DNA of 64,000 bases from Bacteroidota bacterium (GTDB taxonomy: Bacteria > Bacteroidota > Bacteroidia > NS11-12g > UBA9320). Shown here in pieces: positions 51,579-61,337 of this stretch (position 1 is the first letter of the stretch; each line of letters opens with the position of its first letter). The stretch is from positions 106,555-170,554 of the forward strand of contig JABWCE010000004.1 in assembly GCA_013359235.1 (NCBI GenBank). Direction: 5' to 3'. The position numbers were made by a program, and so were the translations under genes. The notes under the pieces were generated by a model. The model had not been told where the DNA came from and did no database searches. It was given only the letters and a program-made list of their open reading frames with translations.

Positions 51579-52643
51579 TTGCCAAACGTTTTAAAATATT
51601 GCTCTTTAAAATTTAAAATGAACGATAAGTTTATAAAAAAATACAGCTCGATGACAGGCAGTTCAAATACTGCATACATCGAAAAGTTATTACCTCTGAT
51701 TGAGGAAATAAAAGAATTGAAAAAAAAGCACAATGCAGTAGTACTTTCTCATTATTACATGACACCCGAATTGCAAATTGAGGAAAAAGAGGGTGGAATT
51801 GCTGATTTTGTAGGCGATTCGTTAGGCTTGAGTGTAGCTGCTACTAAAACCGATGCAGATTACATTGTTTTTTGCGGAGTAAAATTTATGGCAGAAACTG
51901 CTTTTATTTTAAATCCAAAGAAAACGGTTTTATTGCCCGATGACGATGCAGGGTGTTCGCTTGCCGAAAGTATCACAGGCGATGATGTTATAAAATTAAA
52001 ATCAAAATATCCAGGTATTCCCGTAATTGCTTATATAAATACTTATGCCGAAACAAAAGCCGAATGTGATGTGTGTTGTACTTCGCGAAATGCCATAAAA
52101 ATAGCCAAATCGTTCGAAAGTAAAGAACTTATTTTTATTCCCGATCAATTTATGGGACAAAATCTCGCTGTAAAATTTGCCACCGAAACCGATAAAAAAT
52201 TGATTTTATGGTCTGGCACATGTGAGGTTCATGAGCAATTTAGAACAAATATAGAAAGTTTAACTTTAGCAAATCCAGGCGCTGAACTATTGTTACACTG
52301 GGAAGTACCTCAAGAAACAGTTGAATCTACCCTTAAAAACAATAAAGGAATAGTTGGAAGCACTTCTGATATTTTGAACTATGTTGAAAACAGTAAATCA
52401 AGAGAATTTATTTTAGGTTCAGAATGTGACTTGGGTGCTACATTAAAAGGAATGTACCCCGATAGGCAATTTATAACACCATGTATAATGTGCCGTCACA
52501 TGAAACTTATAACTTTGCAAAAAACACTTGATGCACTTAGGTCAATTAATACCGAAACTGAAATAAAATATAAGATAAAAGTTGACGAACCTGTTTTATC
52601 AAAAGCTTATATTCCTATAAAACGAATGTTGGACTTAAGCTGA
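51579..52643 (+). CDS. nadA: Quinolinate synthase
   Basis: VVLSHYYMTPELQ, NTYAETKAECDVCCTSRNA, PCIMCRHMKLITL. Confidence 0.94.
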   Translation: MPNVLKYCSLKFKMNDKFIKKYSSMTGSSNTAYIEKLLPLIEEIKELKKKHNAVVLSHYYMTPELQIEEKEGGIADFVGDSLGLSVAATKTDADYIVFCGVKFMAETAFILNPKKTVLLPDDDAGCSLAESITGDDVIKLKSKYPGIPVIAYINTYAETKAECDVCCTSRNAIKIAKSFESKELIFIPDQFMGQNLAVKFATETDKKLILWSGTCEVHEQFRTNIESLTLANPGAELLLHWEVPQETVESTLKNNKGIVGSTSDILNYVENSKSREFILGSECDLGATLKGMYPDRQFITPCIMCRHMKLITLQKTLDALRSINTETEIKYKIKVDEPVLSKAYIPIKRMLDLS

Positions 52644-52646
52644 TAA

Positions 52647-54170
52647 ATGAAAACCCTCAAAACAGATATACTTGTACTTGGAAGCGGAATAGCCGGGCTT
52701 AGTTTTGCTATTAAAGCTGCAAAACTCGGCAAAGTATGTATTGCAACCAAAGCTGCTTGTGCCGAAAGTAATACACGACTTGCTCAAGGTGGTATTGCAA
52801 GTGTACAAGGTAAAGATGATTCTTTTAAATCTCATATACAAGATACTTTAACTGCAGGTGCCGGTCATTGTGATATATCGGCTGTAGAAATGGTTGTAAA
52901 AAAAGCACCAAAAATGATTGACGAACTGTACCAAATGGGAGTTAAATTCAATCTTTCTGAAAAAAACACACTTGATTTAGGTAAAGAAGGAGGACACTCC
53001 CACAACCGCATAGTTCATGTAGAAGACCGCTCTGGCATGGCTGTAGAAAATATTTTGCTTAAAAAAGCAAGAGAAAACAAAAACATTACATTTTATGAAT
53101 ATCATTTTGCAATTGATTTTGTTAAAAAAAATAAAAAATGCACAGGTGCAATAGTTTGGGATATTAAAAACAATGTAGATATTTTTTTTAATTCAAAAAT
53201 AACAGTGCTTGCCACCGGTGGAGCCGGGCAGGTTTATAAAACAACTACAAACCCCCCAATAGCTACAGGAGATGGAATTGCAATGGCGTATAATGCTGAT
53301 GTAAAAATAAGCGATATGGAATTTGTACAGTTTCATCCTACCTCTCTTTTTCATCCTAAGGCTAATGGATTTTTAATAAGCGAAGCTCTTAGAGGATTTG
53401 GTGCCGAATTATCTAATAAAGATGGCAAACCATTTATGAACCAATATCACGAAAAAGGTTCATTAGCTCCGAGAGATGTGGTTTCGAGAGCTATATTCAA
53501 CGAAATGAAAAAAAACAAAACCGAATGTATGTATCTAAATGCCACATTACTTGATAGTGATAGTCTTAAAAAAAATTTCCCCTCAATTTACAATACCTGT
53601 CTTGGCTTGGGTATTGATATCACCAAACAACTAATTCCAATAATTCCGGCAGCACATTACATTTGTGGCGGTGTAAAAACTAATCTTCATGGGCAAACAA
53701 GTCTCGATAGGCTATTTGCTCTTGGCGAGGTTTCTTGTACGGGATTGCATGGTGCAAATCGTTTAGCCAGCAATTCGCTTCTCGAAGGTCTTGTGTTTGC
53801 TGATGCCGCAATTAATTTTATAAAAAAAAACTTTATTAAATTAGAAAATATTGATGAAAATGAAATTTTAGATATAAACTTTAATAAAAAACCTTTGAAA
53901 ACTAACATTCAGATTTCAAAACTTGAAAACAAAATAAGAGAAACCATGTGGAAATTTGTTGGTATTGTGCGTAAAGCCGAAGGTTTAAAAAAAGCCGAAC
54001 TTATCTTAAATGAAATTGAAAAATCAATAAATTTATTGCTATTAAATTATAAAAAAAATCAAGAATTAATAGAACTTCGCAATTTGTTAATCACTTCAAA
54101 AATAATTACTTCGGCAGCAATAAAACGTAAACACAGTTTGGGCACACATTTTATTATTGGAAACCAATAA
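52647..54170 (+). CDS. nadB: L-aspartate oxidase
   Basis: LGSGIAGLSFAIKAAK FAD motif; GGHSHNRIVHVEDRSGMAVE; AAHYICGGVKTNLHGQTSLDRLFALGEVSCTGLHGANRLASNSLLEGLVF. Confidence 0.96.
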   Translation: MKTLKTDILVLGSGIAGLSFAIKAAKLGKVCIATKAACAESNTRLAQGGIASVQGKDDSFKSHIQDTLTAGAGHCDISAVEMVVKKAPKMIDELYQMGVKFNLSEKNTLDLGKEGGHSHNRIVHVEDRSGMAVENILLKKARENKNITFYEYHFAIDFVKKNKKCTGAIVWDIKNNVDIFFNSKITVLATGGAGQVYKTTTNPPIATGDGIAMAYNADVKISDMEFVQFHPTSLFHPKANGFLISEALRGFGAELSNKDGKPFMNQYHEKGSLAPRDVVSRAIFNEMKKNKTECMYLNATLLDSDSLKKNFPSIYNTCLGLGIDITKQLIPIIPAAHYICGGVKTNLHGQTSLDRLFALGEVSCTGLHGANRLASNSLLEGLVFADAAINFIKKNFIKLENIDENEILDINFNKKPLKTNIQISKLENKIRETMWKFVGIVRKAEGLKKAELILNEIEKSINLLLLNYKKNQELIELRNLLITSKIITSAAIKRKHSLGTHFIIGNQ

Positions 54171-54292
54171 TTATTTTTCGTACTTTAAATTAAACATTTA
54201 CATTTGAATTGTGCTAAAATAAAATTAAATCTTTAAGTAAATTTAATCAATATTGTATCGCTTTGATTTTATAAAAAATACATAATCTGGTA

Positions 54293-55309
54293 ATGAAAAT
54301 TTTAAAGATTATTATTCTATTTCTGATTGTAACAACCGGGCTTTATCTTGGAGCATGTTTTTTCCTCCCAAAAAATTACACAATTGAAAAAAAACTTGAA
54401 ATAAACTCGCCTGCTGACTTGGTTTTTGAACAAGTTCAATTTTTGGAAAACTGGAAAAACTGGAACCCTTTTTTTAAATCAAACTATAAAATATCGAGCT
54501 TGACAGGGGGCGAAAACGGCAAAGAAAATTCGTACATACGATGGAAAAACAAAAATGGACAAGAAGGTAAACTGAAATTTATCAAAATTGAACCCCTTAA
54601 AAAAATTGAATGTGTGCTTACAATAGAAAAACCTAAACCTATAACTGTTAATGGATACATTTCATTTGAACCACTTGAAAAAAACACAACAGTTACATTT
54701 CATTTCGAGGGAAATAATCAATTTTATCTTAGAATTCTTAATGTTTTTATAGAAAAAAAATATAAAAAAGATTTAGAGAAAACACTTGAAATGCTTGCCG
54801 AAGCTTCGGTTAAAGAGTATGAAATTTTAAAAAATGAATATTTTGGTTATAAAATAAAAGAATCAGTTTTTGAAGAACGAACTGTGGGCTATGTTAGAAA
54901 AACCATTGAATATGAAAAATTGAACGAATTTTTTCATAACAATTTTAATAAAATAAAAATTGAAGCACGAAATTGTAATTTTAAAATTAGTGGTCATGAA
55001 CTTTCGCTTTATTACAAACCCGATGATGTAAATAAGGTGTACAATGTAGCCGCTGCTGTTCCTATACAAGGTGATTCAACACTTGGCAAAGACTACAGCC
55101 AAATAAAACTCGAAAAACAAAAGGCAATTTTTCTAAACTATTACGGAGGGTATTACAATATACCTACAGCCGAAACAGCATTAATTAATTATACAAGAAA
55201 CAAAAAACTATCATTAAAAAAACCAATAATAAGAGAACATTTAAAAGGTCCCGAACAAGAACCCGATTCAAACAAATGGCATACAGTAATTTGGTTTTTG
55301 ATTAATTAA
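54293..55309 (+). CDS. SRPBCC (polyketide cyclase-like) + GyrI-like domain protein
   Basis: EKKLEINSPADLVFEQVQFLENWKNWNPFF SRPBCC; C-terminal GyrI-like YYGGYYNIPTAETALINYTRNKK. Confidence 0.78.
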   Translation: MKILKIIILFLIVTTGLYLGACFFLPKNYTIEKKLEINSPADLVFEQVQFLENWKNWNPFFKSNYKISSLTGGENGKENSYIRWKNKNGQEGKLKFIKIEPLKKIECVLTIEKPKPITVNGYISFEPLEKNTTVTFHFEGNNQFYLRILNVFIEKKYKKDLEKTLEMLAEASVKEYEILKNEYFGYKIKESVFEERTVGYVRKTIEYEKLNEFFHNNFNKIKIEARNCNFKISGHELSLYYKPDDVNKVYNVAAAVPIQGDSTLGKDYSQIKLEKQKAIFLNYYGGYYNIPTAETALINYTRNKKLSLKKPIIREHLKGPEQEPDSNKWHTVIWFLIN

Positions 55310-55396
55310 AAAAAAATAAAAATATTTTAGAATTTAAACAGTTTAATCAATTCCTTAATATTAAATTTGTGACACTTTAAAAAAATACCAAAATTC

Positions 55397-56686
55397 ATGG
55401 CTTCACATGCAAAAATTATAATTGACGAAAAGGAAATAGAGCTACCTACAATTGTTGGAACAGAAAATGAAATTGGAGTAGATATTTCAGATTTGCGTTC
55501 GAAAACCGGTGCAATTACACTCGATGTAGGTTATAAAAACTCAGGCTCTACAACAAGCGCAATTACATATTTAGACGGAGAACAGGGAATTTTACGCCAC
55601 AGAGGTTATGCCATTGAAGAACTTGCTTCAAATGCAACCTTTCTCGAAGTTGCTTATTTGCTTATAAATGGAGAATTGCCCAAAAATGAAGAACTCACAG
55701 CTTTTGAAACAAATATAAGTCGTCATACATTAGTAAACGAAGATATGAAAAATATCTTTAACGCATGGCCCACAGGTAGCCATCCTATGGGGCAACTTAT
55801 TGCAATGATTTCATCACTTTCATCTTTTTATCCCGAAAGCCTTGAAACCAACCAAACAGAGCACACTAAGCAACTTAATGTATTTCGCCTGCTGGCAAAA
55901 ATGCCAACTATTTGTGCAATGATTTACAAAAAGAGTTTAGGACATCCTTTTGTTTATCCCCAAAACAAACTTGATTATGTTTCAAATTTCCTTAACATGT
56001 CTTTTAAACATGTTACAGAAGATTATACAATAGAGCCAGTAATGGTTGATGCACTTAATAAACTATTAATACTTCATGCCGACCATGAGCAGAATTGCAG
56101 TACATCTACCGTAAGACTTGTAGGCTCTTCAAATGCCAATCTTTACGCTTCTATCGGTGCAGGGGTTGCGGCACTTTGGGGACCATTGCACGGAGGGGCA
56201 AATCAAGAAGTAATAGAAATGCTTGAACGTATAAAAAATGATGGTGGCGATGTTTCTAAATGGATTGACAAAGCAAAAGACAAAAACGACAGTTTCAGGC
56301 TTATGGGATTTGGTCATAGAGTTTACAAAAATTTTGACCCAAGAGCTAAAATTATTAAAAAAGCATGCGACGAAGTATTGAATAAACTTGGAATAAATGA
56401 CCCCACGCTTGAAATAGCAAAAAAACTTGAAGAAAACGCATTAAAAGATCCTTATTTCATAGAAAGAAAATTATTTCCAAATGTTGATTTTTACTCAGGT
56501 ATAATATATAGAGCTATGGGCTTCCCTGTAGAAATGTTCACAGTGCTTTTTGCACTTGGACGATTACCGGGTTGGATTGCTCAATTCAACGAATTACGTT
56601 CACAAAAACAACCAATTGGCAGACCACGTCAAATTTATACAGGCTATACTTTTCGCCATTTTGTAAAAAGAGGCGATAGAAAATAG
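55397..56686 (+). CDS. gltA: Citrate synthase
   Basis: ITYLDGEQGILRHRGYAIEELA, LWGPLHGGANQEVIEML, MGFGHRVYKNFDPRAKI. Confidence 0.97.
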   Translation: MASHAKIIIDEKEIELPTIVGTENEIGVDISDLRSKTGAITLDVGYKNSGSTTSAITYLDGEQGILRHRGYAIEELASNATFLEVAYLLINGELPKNEELTAFETNISRHTLVNEDMKNIFNAWPTGSHPMGQLIAMISSLSSFYPESLETNQTEHTKQLNVFRLLAKMPTICAMIYKKSLGHPFVYPQNKLDYVSNFLNMSFKHVTEDYTIEPVMVDALNKLLILHADHEQNCSTSTVRLVGSSNANLYASIGAGVAALWGPLHGGANQEVIEMLERIKNDGGDVSKWIDKAKDKNDSFRLMGFGHRVYKNFDPRAKIIKKACDEVLNKLGINDPTLEIAKKLEENALKDPYFIERKLFPNVDFYSGIIYRAMGFPVEMFTVLFALGRLPGWIAQFNELRSQKQPIGRPRQIYTGYTFRHFVKRGDRK

Positions 56687-56753
56687 AAAGTATTTTTCTC
56701 ATTTTTTATAAATTTTATAACCACTATTTACTAAATTTGCTCCGTATTTAAGG

Positions 56754-56842
56754 AAAAAGGGGTGCTTTTTTATATTTTTTAAAAAAGGCTGAGAATATAC
56801 CCATAAAACCTGATTCGGGTAATGCCGACGTAGGGAATTTAA
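56754..56842 (+). ncRNA. TPP (THI-element) riboswitch
   Basis: GGGGTGC...GGCTGAGAATATACCC...ACCTGATTCGGGTAATGCCGACGTAGGGAA matches the THI-box core; upstream of a TonB receptor. Confidence 0.95.
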
Positions 56843-56902
56843 GCTATCGGTACTTCTAAAATCCTCTTTTTACAAAATACTTTATAAAAAATTATTTAAA
56901 AG

Positions 56903-59356
56903 ATGAAAAGAGTTTTAATATTTACCCCGATTTTATTTTGCATTTGGGCTAATGCCCAAAAAAGTTTAAAAGTACTCGTTCTAAATTCTACCGATTCGCT
57001 TCCTATAATTGAAGCAAACGTAGAGTTGAGATATTTAAATCAAAAACATAAAAATCAAAGTATTAAAACAGATAGTTACGGTGTTGCCTTATTTAATATA
57101 AATCAAAACGGGCAATTTAATATTTTGGTTAGTAAAGATGGTTATAAAACATATTACTTAAATTTTTACTCAAAAGTAGATGAAATAAAAATACTGCTAT
57201 CTCCATTGTTTTTTGATGCCGAAGAAGTAACTGTTACCGCAACACGCAGTGGTATTTCTAATACTGCAACAAATACAGTTATCACAAAAAAAGAAATAGC
57301 CCAAAGAGATTTTGGACAAGACATACCTTTAATTTTAAACACTATGCCGTCAACTGTTTCTACAAGCGACGCAGGATGTGGTGTAGGATATTCAGGCATA
57401 AGTATAAGAGGAACTGATGCAACAAGAATAAACGTTACAATAAACGGAGTACCACTTAATGATGCAGAGTCGCAAGGTGTTTTTTGGGTTGATTTGCCTG
57501 ATTTTTCGGGAAGTACTGAAAATATTCAAGTACAACGTGGTGTTGGTACTTCTACCAATGGTGCAGCAGCTTTCGGGGCGGGTATAAATATTAAAACCGA
57601 TAAGTTTTCTGAAACTCAATTTTCAAAAATTTCATTTTCGGCTGGTAGCTTTAATACATTTAAACAATCTATAAAAATTGGAACAGGCAAAACCAAAAAC
57701 AATTGGTACACCGAATGTAGATTATCACAGATAAAAAGTGATGGATACATAGATAGAGCAAGTTCTAACCTTCAGTCCTTCAGTTTTAATACAGGACATA
57801 AAACCGATAAAAGCCTTTTTCAAATATTATTTTTTACGGGAAAAGAAAAAACTTATCAAGCCTGGAATGGTGTACCGCTTACAAAATTTAACGAAAATCA
57901 AGCCGAAACCGATTCATTAATAAGTTTTTTGTGGTACGATAGCCTTCATGCAGCACAACTTAGAAATTCAAAATCTCAAACTTATAACTATTGCTCATAT
58001 CCTAACGAAACAGACAATTACAGTCAAAGTCATTTGCAAATAATTTACAATTTGAAATTAAATAAAAACAGCTTTTTAAATTTTGTTTTACATGGTACAG
58101 CCGGAAAAGGATATTATGAAAATTTTGAATACAATACAAATCTTTCGAAATATGTTGATACACCTATAATTTACAATGGAAATAAATACTATTCATCAGA
58201 TCTTATAAGGCAACGTTGGCTCGATAATAAACTTGCAGGTTTTGTGTTTTCATTCAACCGAAACAGGGCAGTTAATGAAAATATATTAGGTGGTGGTTTC
58301 AATATATACAAAGGGAAGCATTTTGGAGAAATTATTTGGCATGAATTTATGAATTTGAAAAACGGAAGTTTTAAATACTACAATAACAATAGTACAAAAA
58401 CCGATGGAAATATTTATTGGAAAATGCAACACAAATTTTCATCAAAACTCACATTTTTTACCGATGTACAAATACGTCATGTTTATTATAGCTGGTACGG
58501 ACCCGATACATCAGGAATACAAAAACAACAAAATAAAACTTACTTTTTTTTCAATCCAAAAACAGGCTTACAATACCAGATTCATAAAAACAGTCTATTT
58601 TATATCACCTATGGCAGAGCAAGCCGCGAACCGGTAAGAGATGATTTTATAAATACAAGTAGAAAAAGTTTACCCTATCAAGAGTTTTTAAACAATATTG
58701 AAGCAGGATTTAAAAAAAATATAAAAAAAACAAGTTACTCTATCACCGCATTTTACATGGGTTATGTTAATCAACTTGCTTTGAGCGGAAAAATAAATGA
58801 TGTTGGTAGCTATTCGAGAATAAATATAGAAAAAAGTTATCGCTGTGGATTAGAATTAGAAACAAGTACCGAAATAGCTATAAAAATTGAATGGAAGTTT
58901 AACTTAACATTAAGCCAAAATAAAGCAAAACAATTTACTGAATATATTGACGACTGGACAAACGGAGGACAAGTAAAAAATGATATGAAAAATACAACTT
59001 TAGCATTGTCGCCTTCAATAATTATGGGTTCGCAGCTTATTTATAAACCTCTTAATAAAATGTATGTTATTTTCAATACAAAATACGTTGGCAGGCAGTA
59101 TCTTGACAATACTCAAACTCTAAGCCGAAGTATTTCTCCATTTTTACTTAATGATTTTATAATTCAATACGATTTTAAAATTAAAACCATAAAAAATATA
59201 AATGTCGGCTTGATGATAAATAATATTGGAAATACAATGTACGCAGCCAGTGGATATAACTTTAGTGGAATTATAAACAACAGCCGAAAGGATTTCAGTT
59301 TTGTTTTCCCGCAGGCAGGTACAAATTTTTTGGCAAGGGTGATTTTAGATTTTTAG
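56903..59356 (+). CDS. TonB-dependent receptor, probable thiamine(-derivative) uptake
   Basis: Signal peptide, plug VTVTATRSGISNTATNTVITKKEIAQRDFGQDIPLILNTMPSTVSTSDAGCGVGYSGISIRGTDATRINVTINGVPLNDAESQGVFWVDLPD; TPP riboswitch in leader. Confidence 0.9.
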   Translation: MKRVLIFTPILFCIWANAQKSLKVLVLNSTDSLPIIEANVELRYLNQKHKNQSIKTDSYGVALFNINQNGQFNILVSKDGYKTYYLNFYSKVDEIKILLSPLFFDAEEVTVTATRSGISNTATNTVITKKEIAQRDFGQDIPLILNTMPSTVSTSDAGCGVGYSGISIRGTDATRINVTINGVPLNDAESQGVFWVDLPDFSGSTENIQVQRGVGTSTNGAAAFGAGINIKTDKFSETQFSKISFSAGSFNTFKQSIKIGTGKTKNNWYTECRLSQIKSDGYIDRASSNLQSFSFNTGHKTDKSLFQILFFTGKEKTYQAWNGVPLTKFNENQAETDSLISFLWYDSLHAAQLRNSKSQTYNYCSYPNETDNYSQSHLQIIYNLKLNKNSFLNFVLHGTAGKGYYENFEYNTNLSKYVDTPIIYNGNKYYSSDLIRQRWLDNKLAGFVFSFNRNRAVNENILGGGFNIYKGKHFGEIIWHEFMNLKNGSFKYYNNNSTKTDGNIYWKMQHKFSSKLTFFTDVQIRHVYYSWYGPDTSGIQKQQNKTYFFFNPKTGLQYQIHKNSLFYITYGRASREPVRDDFINTSRKSLPYQEFLNNIEAGFKKNIKKTSYSITAFYMGYVNQLALSGKINDVGSYSRINIEKSYRCGLELETSTEIAIKIEWKFNLTLSQNKAKQFTEYIDDWTNGGQVKNDMKNTTLALSPSIIMGSQLIYKPLNKMYVIFNTKYVGRQYLDNTQTLSRSISPFLLNDFIIQYDFKIKTIKNINVGLMINNIGNTMYAASGYNFSGIINNSRKDFSFVFPQAGTNFLARVILDF

Positions 59357-61155
59357 CTACCAAGTTCTTCGCTTAGTATTTTTTGGCGTTTGCGAGCTTC
59401 AACTGTAAAAAGGCTACTTGTATAATTAAAAATTAATTTTTCATAAGTTTCTTTTGCTTTTTTCTTGTCTTTCAGCTTAAAATCGTAAATTTTGGCAAGG
59501 TTGTAAATGGCATTATCGGCAAAAATATCATCACCAAAGAGTGTAATTAAAGATTCGTAAAGTTTTATAGCCATCGAAAAATCTTTCTTTTTTTCCATTA
59601 TTCGTGCTTTTGCAAACAAAATATCATCTTCAAGGTCGTGATGAGGAAATGTGAATGGAAAGAGATTTAAGATTTCCAAAGCTTTGTCTAAATTGTTTTG
59701 AAAAATAAGCAAATCGGCTTTTGCAAATTGCTCAAGTGCATCAGTTGTACTGTCTAACCCTGTATTTTCCTGTATCATTAGGCTAAGTTCTAAAGCATCA
59801 TTTGCTATGAGTTGCGAAGTTGCTGTTTTTAATATATCGAGTTGTTCTTTTGCCCATTCAAAATCACCATTAAAATATGATAATCTGGCGTTTCTAAATT
59901 TTGCTTCTTGTCCAAGCGGGTCTTCTTTAAAATCTTTGTCAACCTGGCTGTAAAGCAACTGTGCCTCCCAAATATCGCCACTTATAAGATAAGCATCGGC
60001 CAATTGCAATTTTGATTCGGAAACAAATCTTGCCGAAACACCGGGTATTGAACTTATTTCTTCAAGCAAAGTAATAGCCTTTGCAATGTCGTATTGGTAA
60101 AACATATACAAATCGGCTAATTGTTTGATACTTTTTGATGTATTTGAATTTTTTCCAAAACGTTTTAAAAAATCATTGTATTCGTTTATGCATTTTGAAA
60201 CATAATTTGAACTGTCGTTGTTTCCCGAAGTTATTACCATGTATTTAGTTTCTAACAAACCATAGCTTGCATTTACAAAAAAACTTCCGTTTTCGCCAAG
60301 AGCAATTATGTATTTAAGGCATTTTACTGCTGTTTCGTAATCGTAATTTGACAAACATATTTGTGCAAGATCTAACAATCTATACCCTTCTCCCTTTTCT
60401 CTTTTGTCAATAGCAACACTTTGACGATAGGCACCTGCAAAATCACGGCTTTGAATAAATGTCCAAATAAATAAATCGTCAAAAACTTTTTTTTCGGGAT
60501 GTTTTGATACTGTCTCAATACATTTTTGTTTCAGATAATCAATATCAGTTTTTTTATCAAAAATCTTTATTAAATACTCTTTAGATTTTTCAAAATATTG
60601 GTTATTGAAAACCAATATTTTTATGCATTCATCTATCAATTCTTTGCTCTTACCGGTAAGTACAAAAAGGTCGAGAAGATTTTCGGAGTACAATTGTTCA
60701 TTTTTTAAGTATTTTCTTGTATTAATGTAAGTTGAAATTGCGTAATCGGGCAAATCACGTCTTAAAAAAGCGGTTGCAAGTTGCACAGTTCCCGAAGGAT
60801 ATTTTTCTAATGATTTTATTAAATTGTTATAAATTTCGGATGCATCATCATTTTTATTTTGCTTTTGAAGAATATATCCCTGGTCAACTCTGAAAAAATA
60901 ATTGTCGGGAAAGTTTTTCACCTGTTTTTTTATCATTTTTTCAGCATCACTCCAGCTTTTTAGCTCTATATAACAAGTAAGTAGATTAATGTAATAATAT
61001 GGCGAAGCGTTGTCTTTTTTTAACAACTTTTCGTACAAAACGGCGGCTTTTTCAAATTCCTTATTGTTGAGAAATTCGGCGGCAAGCTCTTCGTCATTTA
61101 CCTGTGCAAATGCCCTAAATGATAAAAACACTATTAAAACACACCAGATTCTCAT
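59353..61155 (-). CDS. TPR-repeat secreted protein
   Basis: 600 aa; signal peptide; repeated helix-pair motifs (AAVLYEKLLKKDNASPYYYINLLTCYIEL...YNLAKIYDFKLKDKKKAKETYEKLIFNY). Confidence 0.85.
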   Translation of the reverse strand: MRIWCVLIVFLSFRAFAQVNDEELAAEFLNNKEFEKAAVLYEKLLKKDNASPYYYINLLTCYIELKSWSDAEKMIKKQVKNFPDNYFFRVDQGYILQKQNKNDDASEIYNNLIKSLEKYPSGTVQLATAFLRRDLPDYAISTYINTRKYLKNEQLYSENLLDLFVLTGKSKELIDECIKILVFNNQYFEKSKEYLIKIFDKKTDIDYLKQKCIETVSKHPEKKVFDDLFIWTFIQSRDFAGAYRQSVAIDKREKGEGYRLLDLAQICLSNYDYETAVKCLKYIIALGENGSFFVNASYGLLETKYMVITSGNNDSSNYVSKCINEYNDFLKRFGKNSNTSKSIKQLADLYMFYQYDIAKAITLLEEISSIPGVSARFVSESKLQLADAYLISGDIWEAQLLYSQVDKDFKEDPLGQEAKFRNARLSYFNGDFEWAKEQLDILKTATSQLIANDALELSLMIQENTGLDSTTDALEQFAKADLLIFQNNLDKALEILNLFPFTFPHHDLEDDILFAKARIMEKKKDFSMAIKLYESLITLFGDDIFADNAIYNLAKIYDFKLKDKKKAKETYEKLIFNYTSSLFTVEARKRQKILSEELGS

Positions 61156-61337
61156 TTTACTGCAAATATCAAACGTATTTGATAAATAATTGTTGCTGTA
61201 TAGTATTTATTGTATTAATTATGTCAAAAATATATAGTTTCATGTAAAAACACTTTTATTTTTTAAACTATGTTTTATTAAAACTGTTTTTTAAAATATT
61301 TTAAAAAACAAATAAATTATCTTTGCAATAATAAAAA

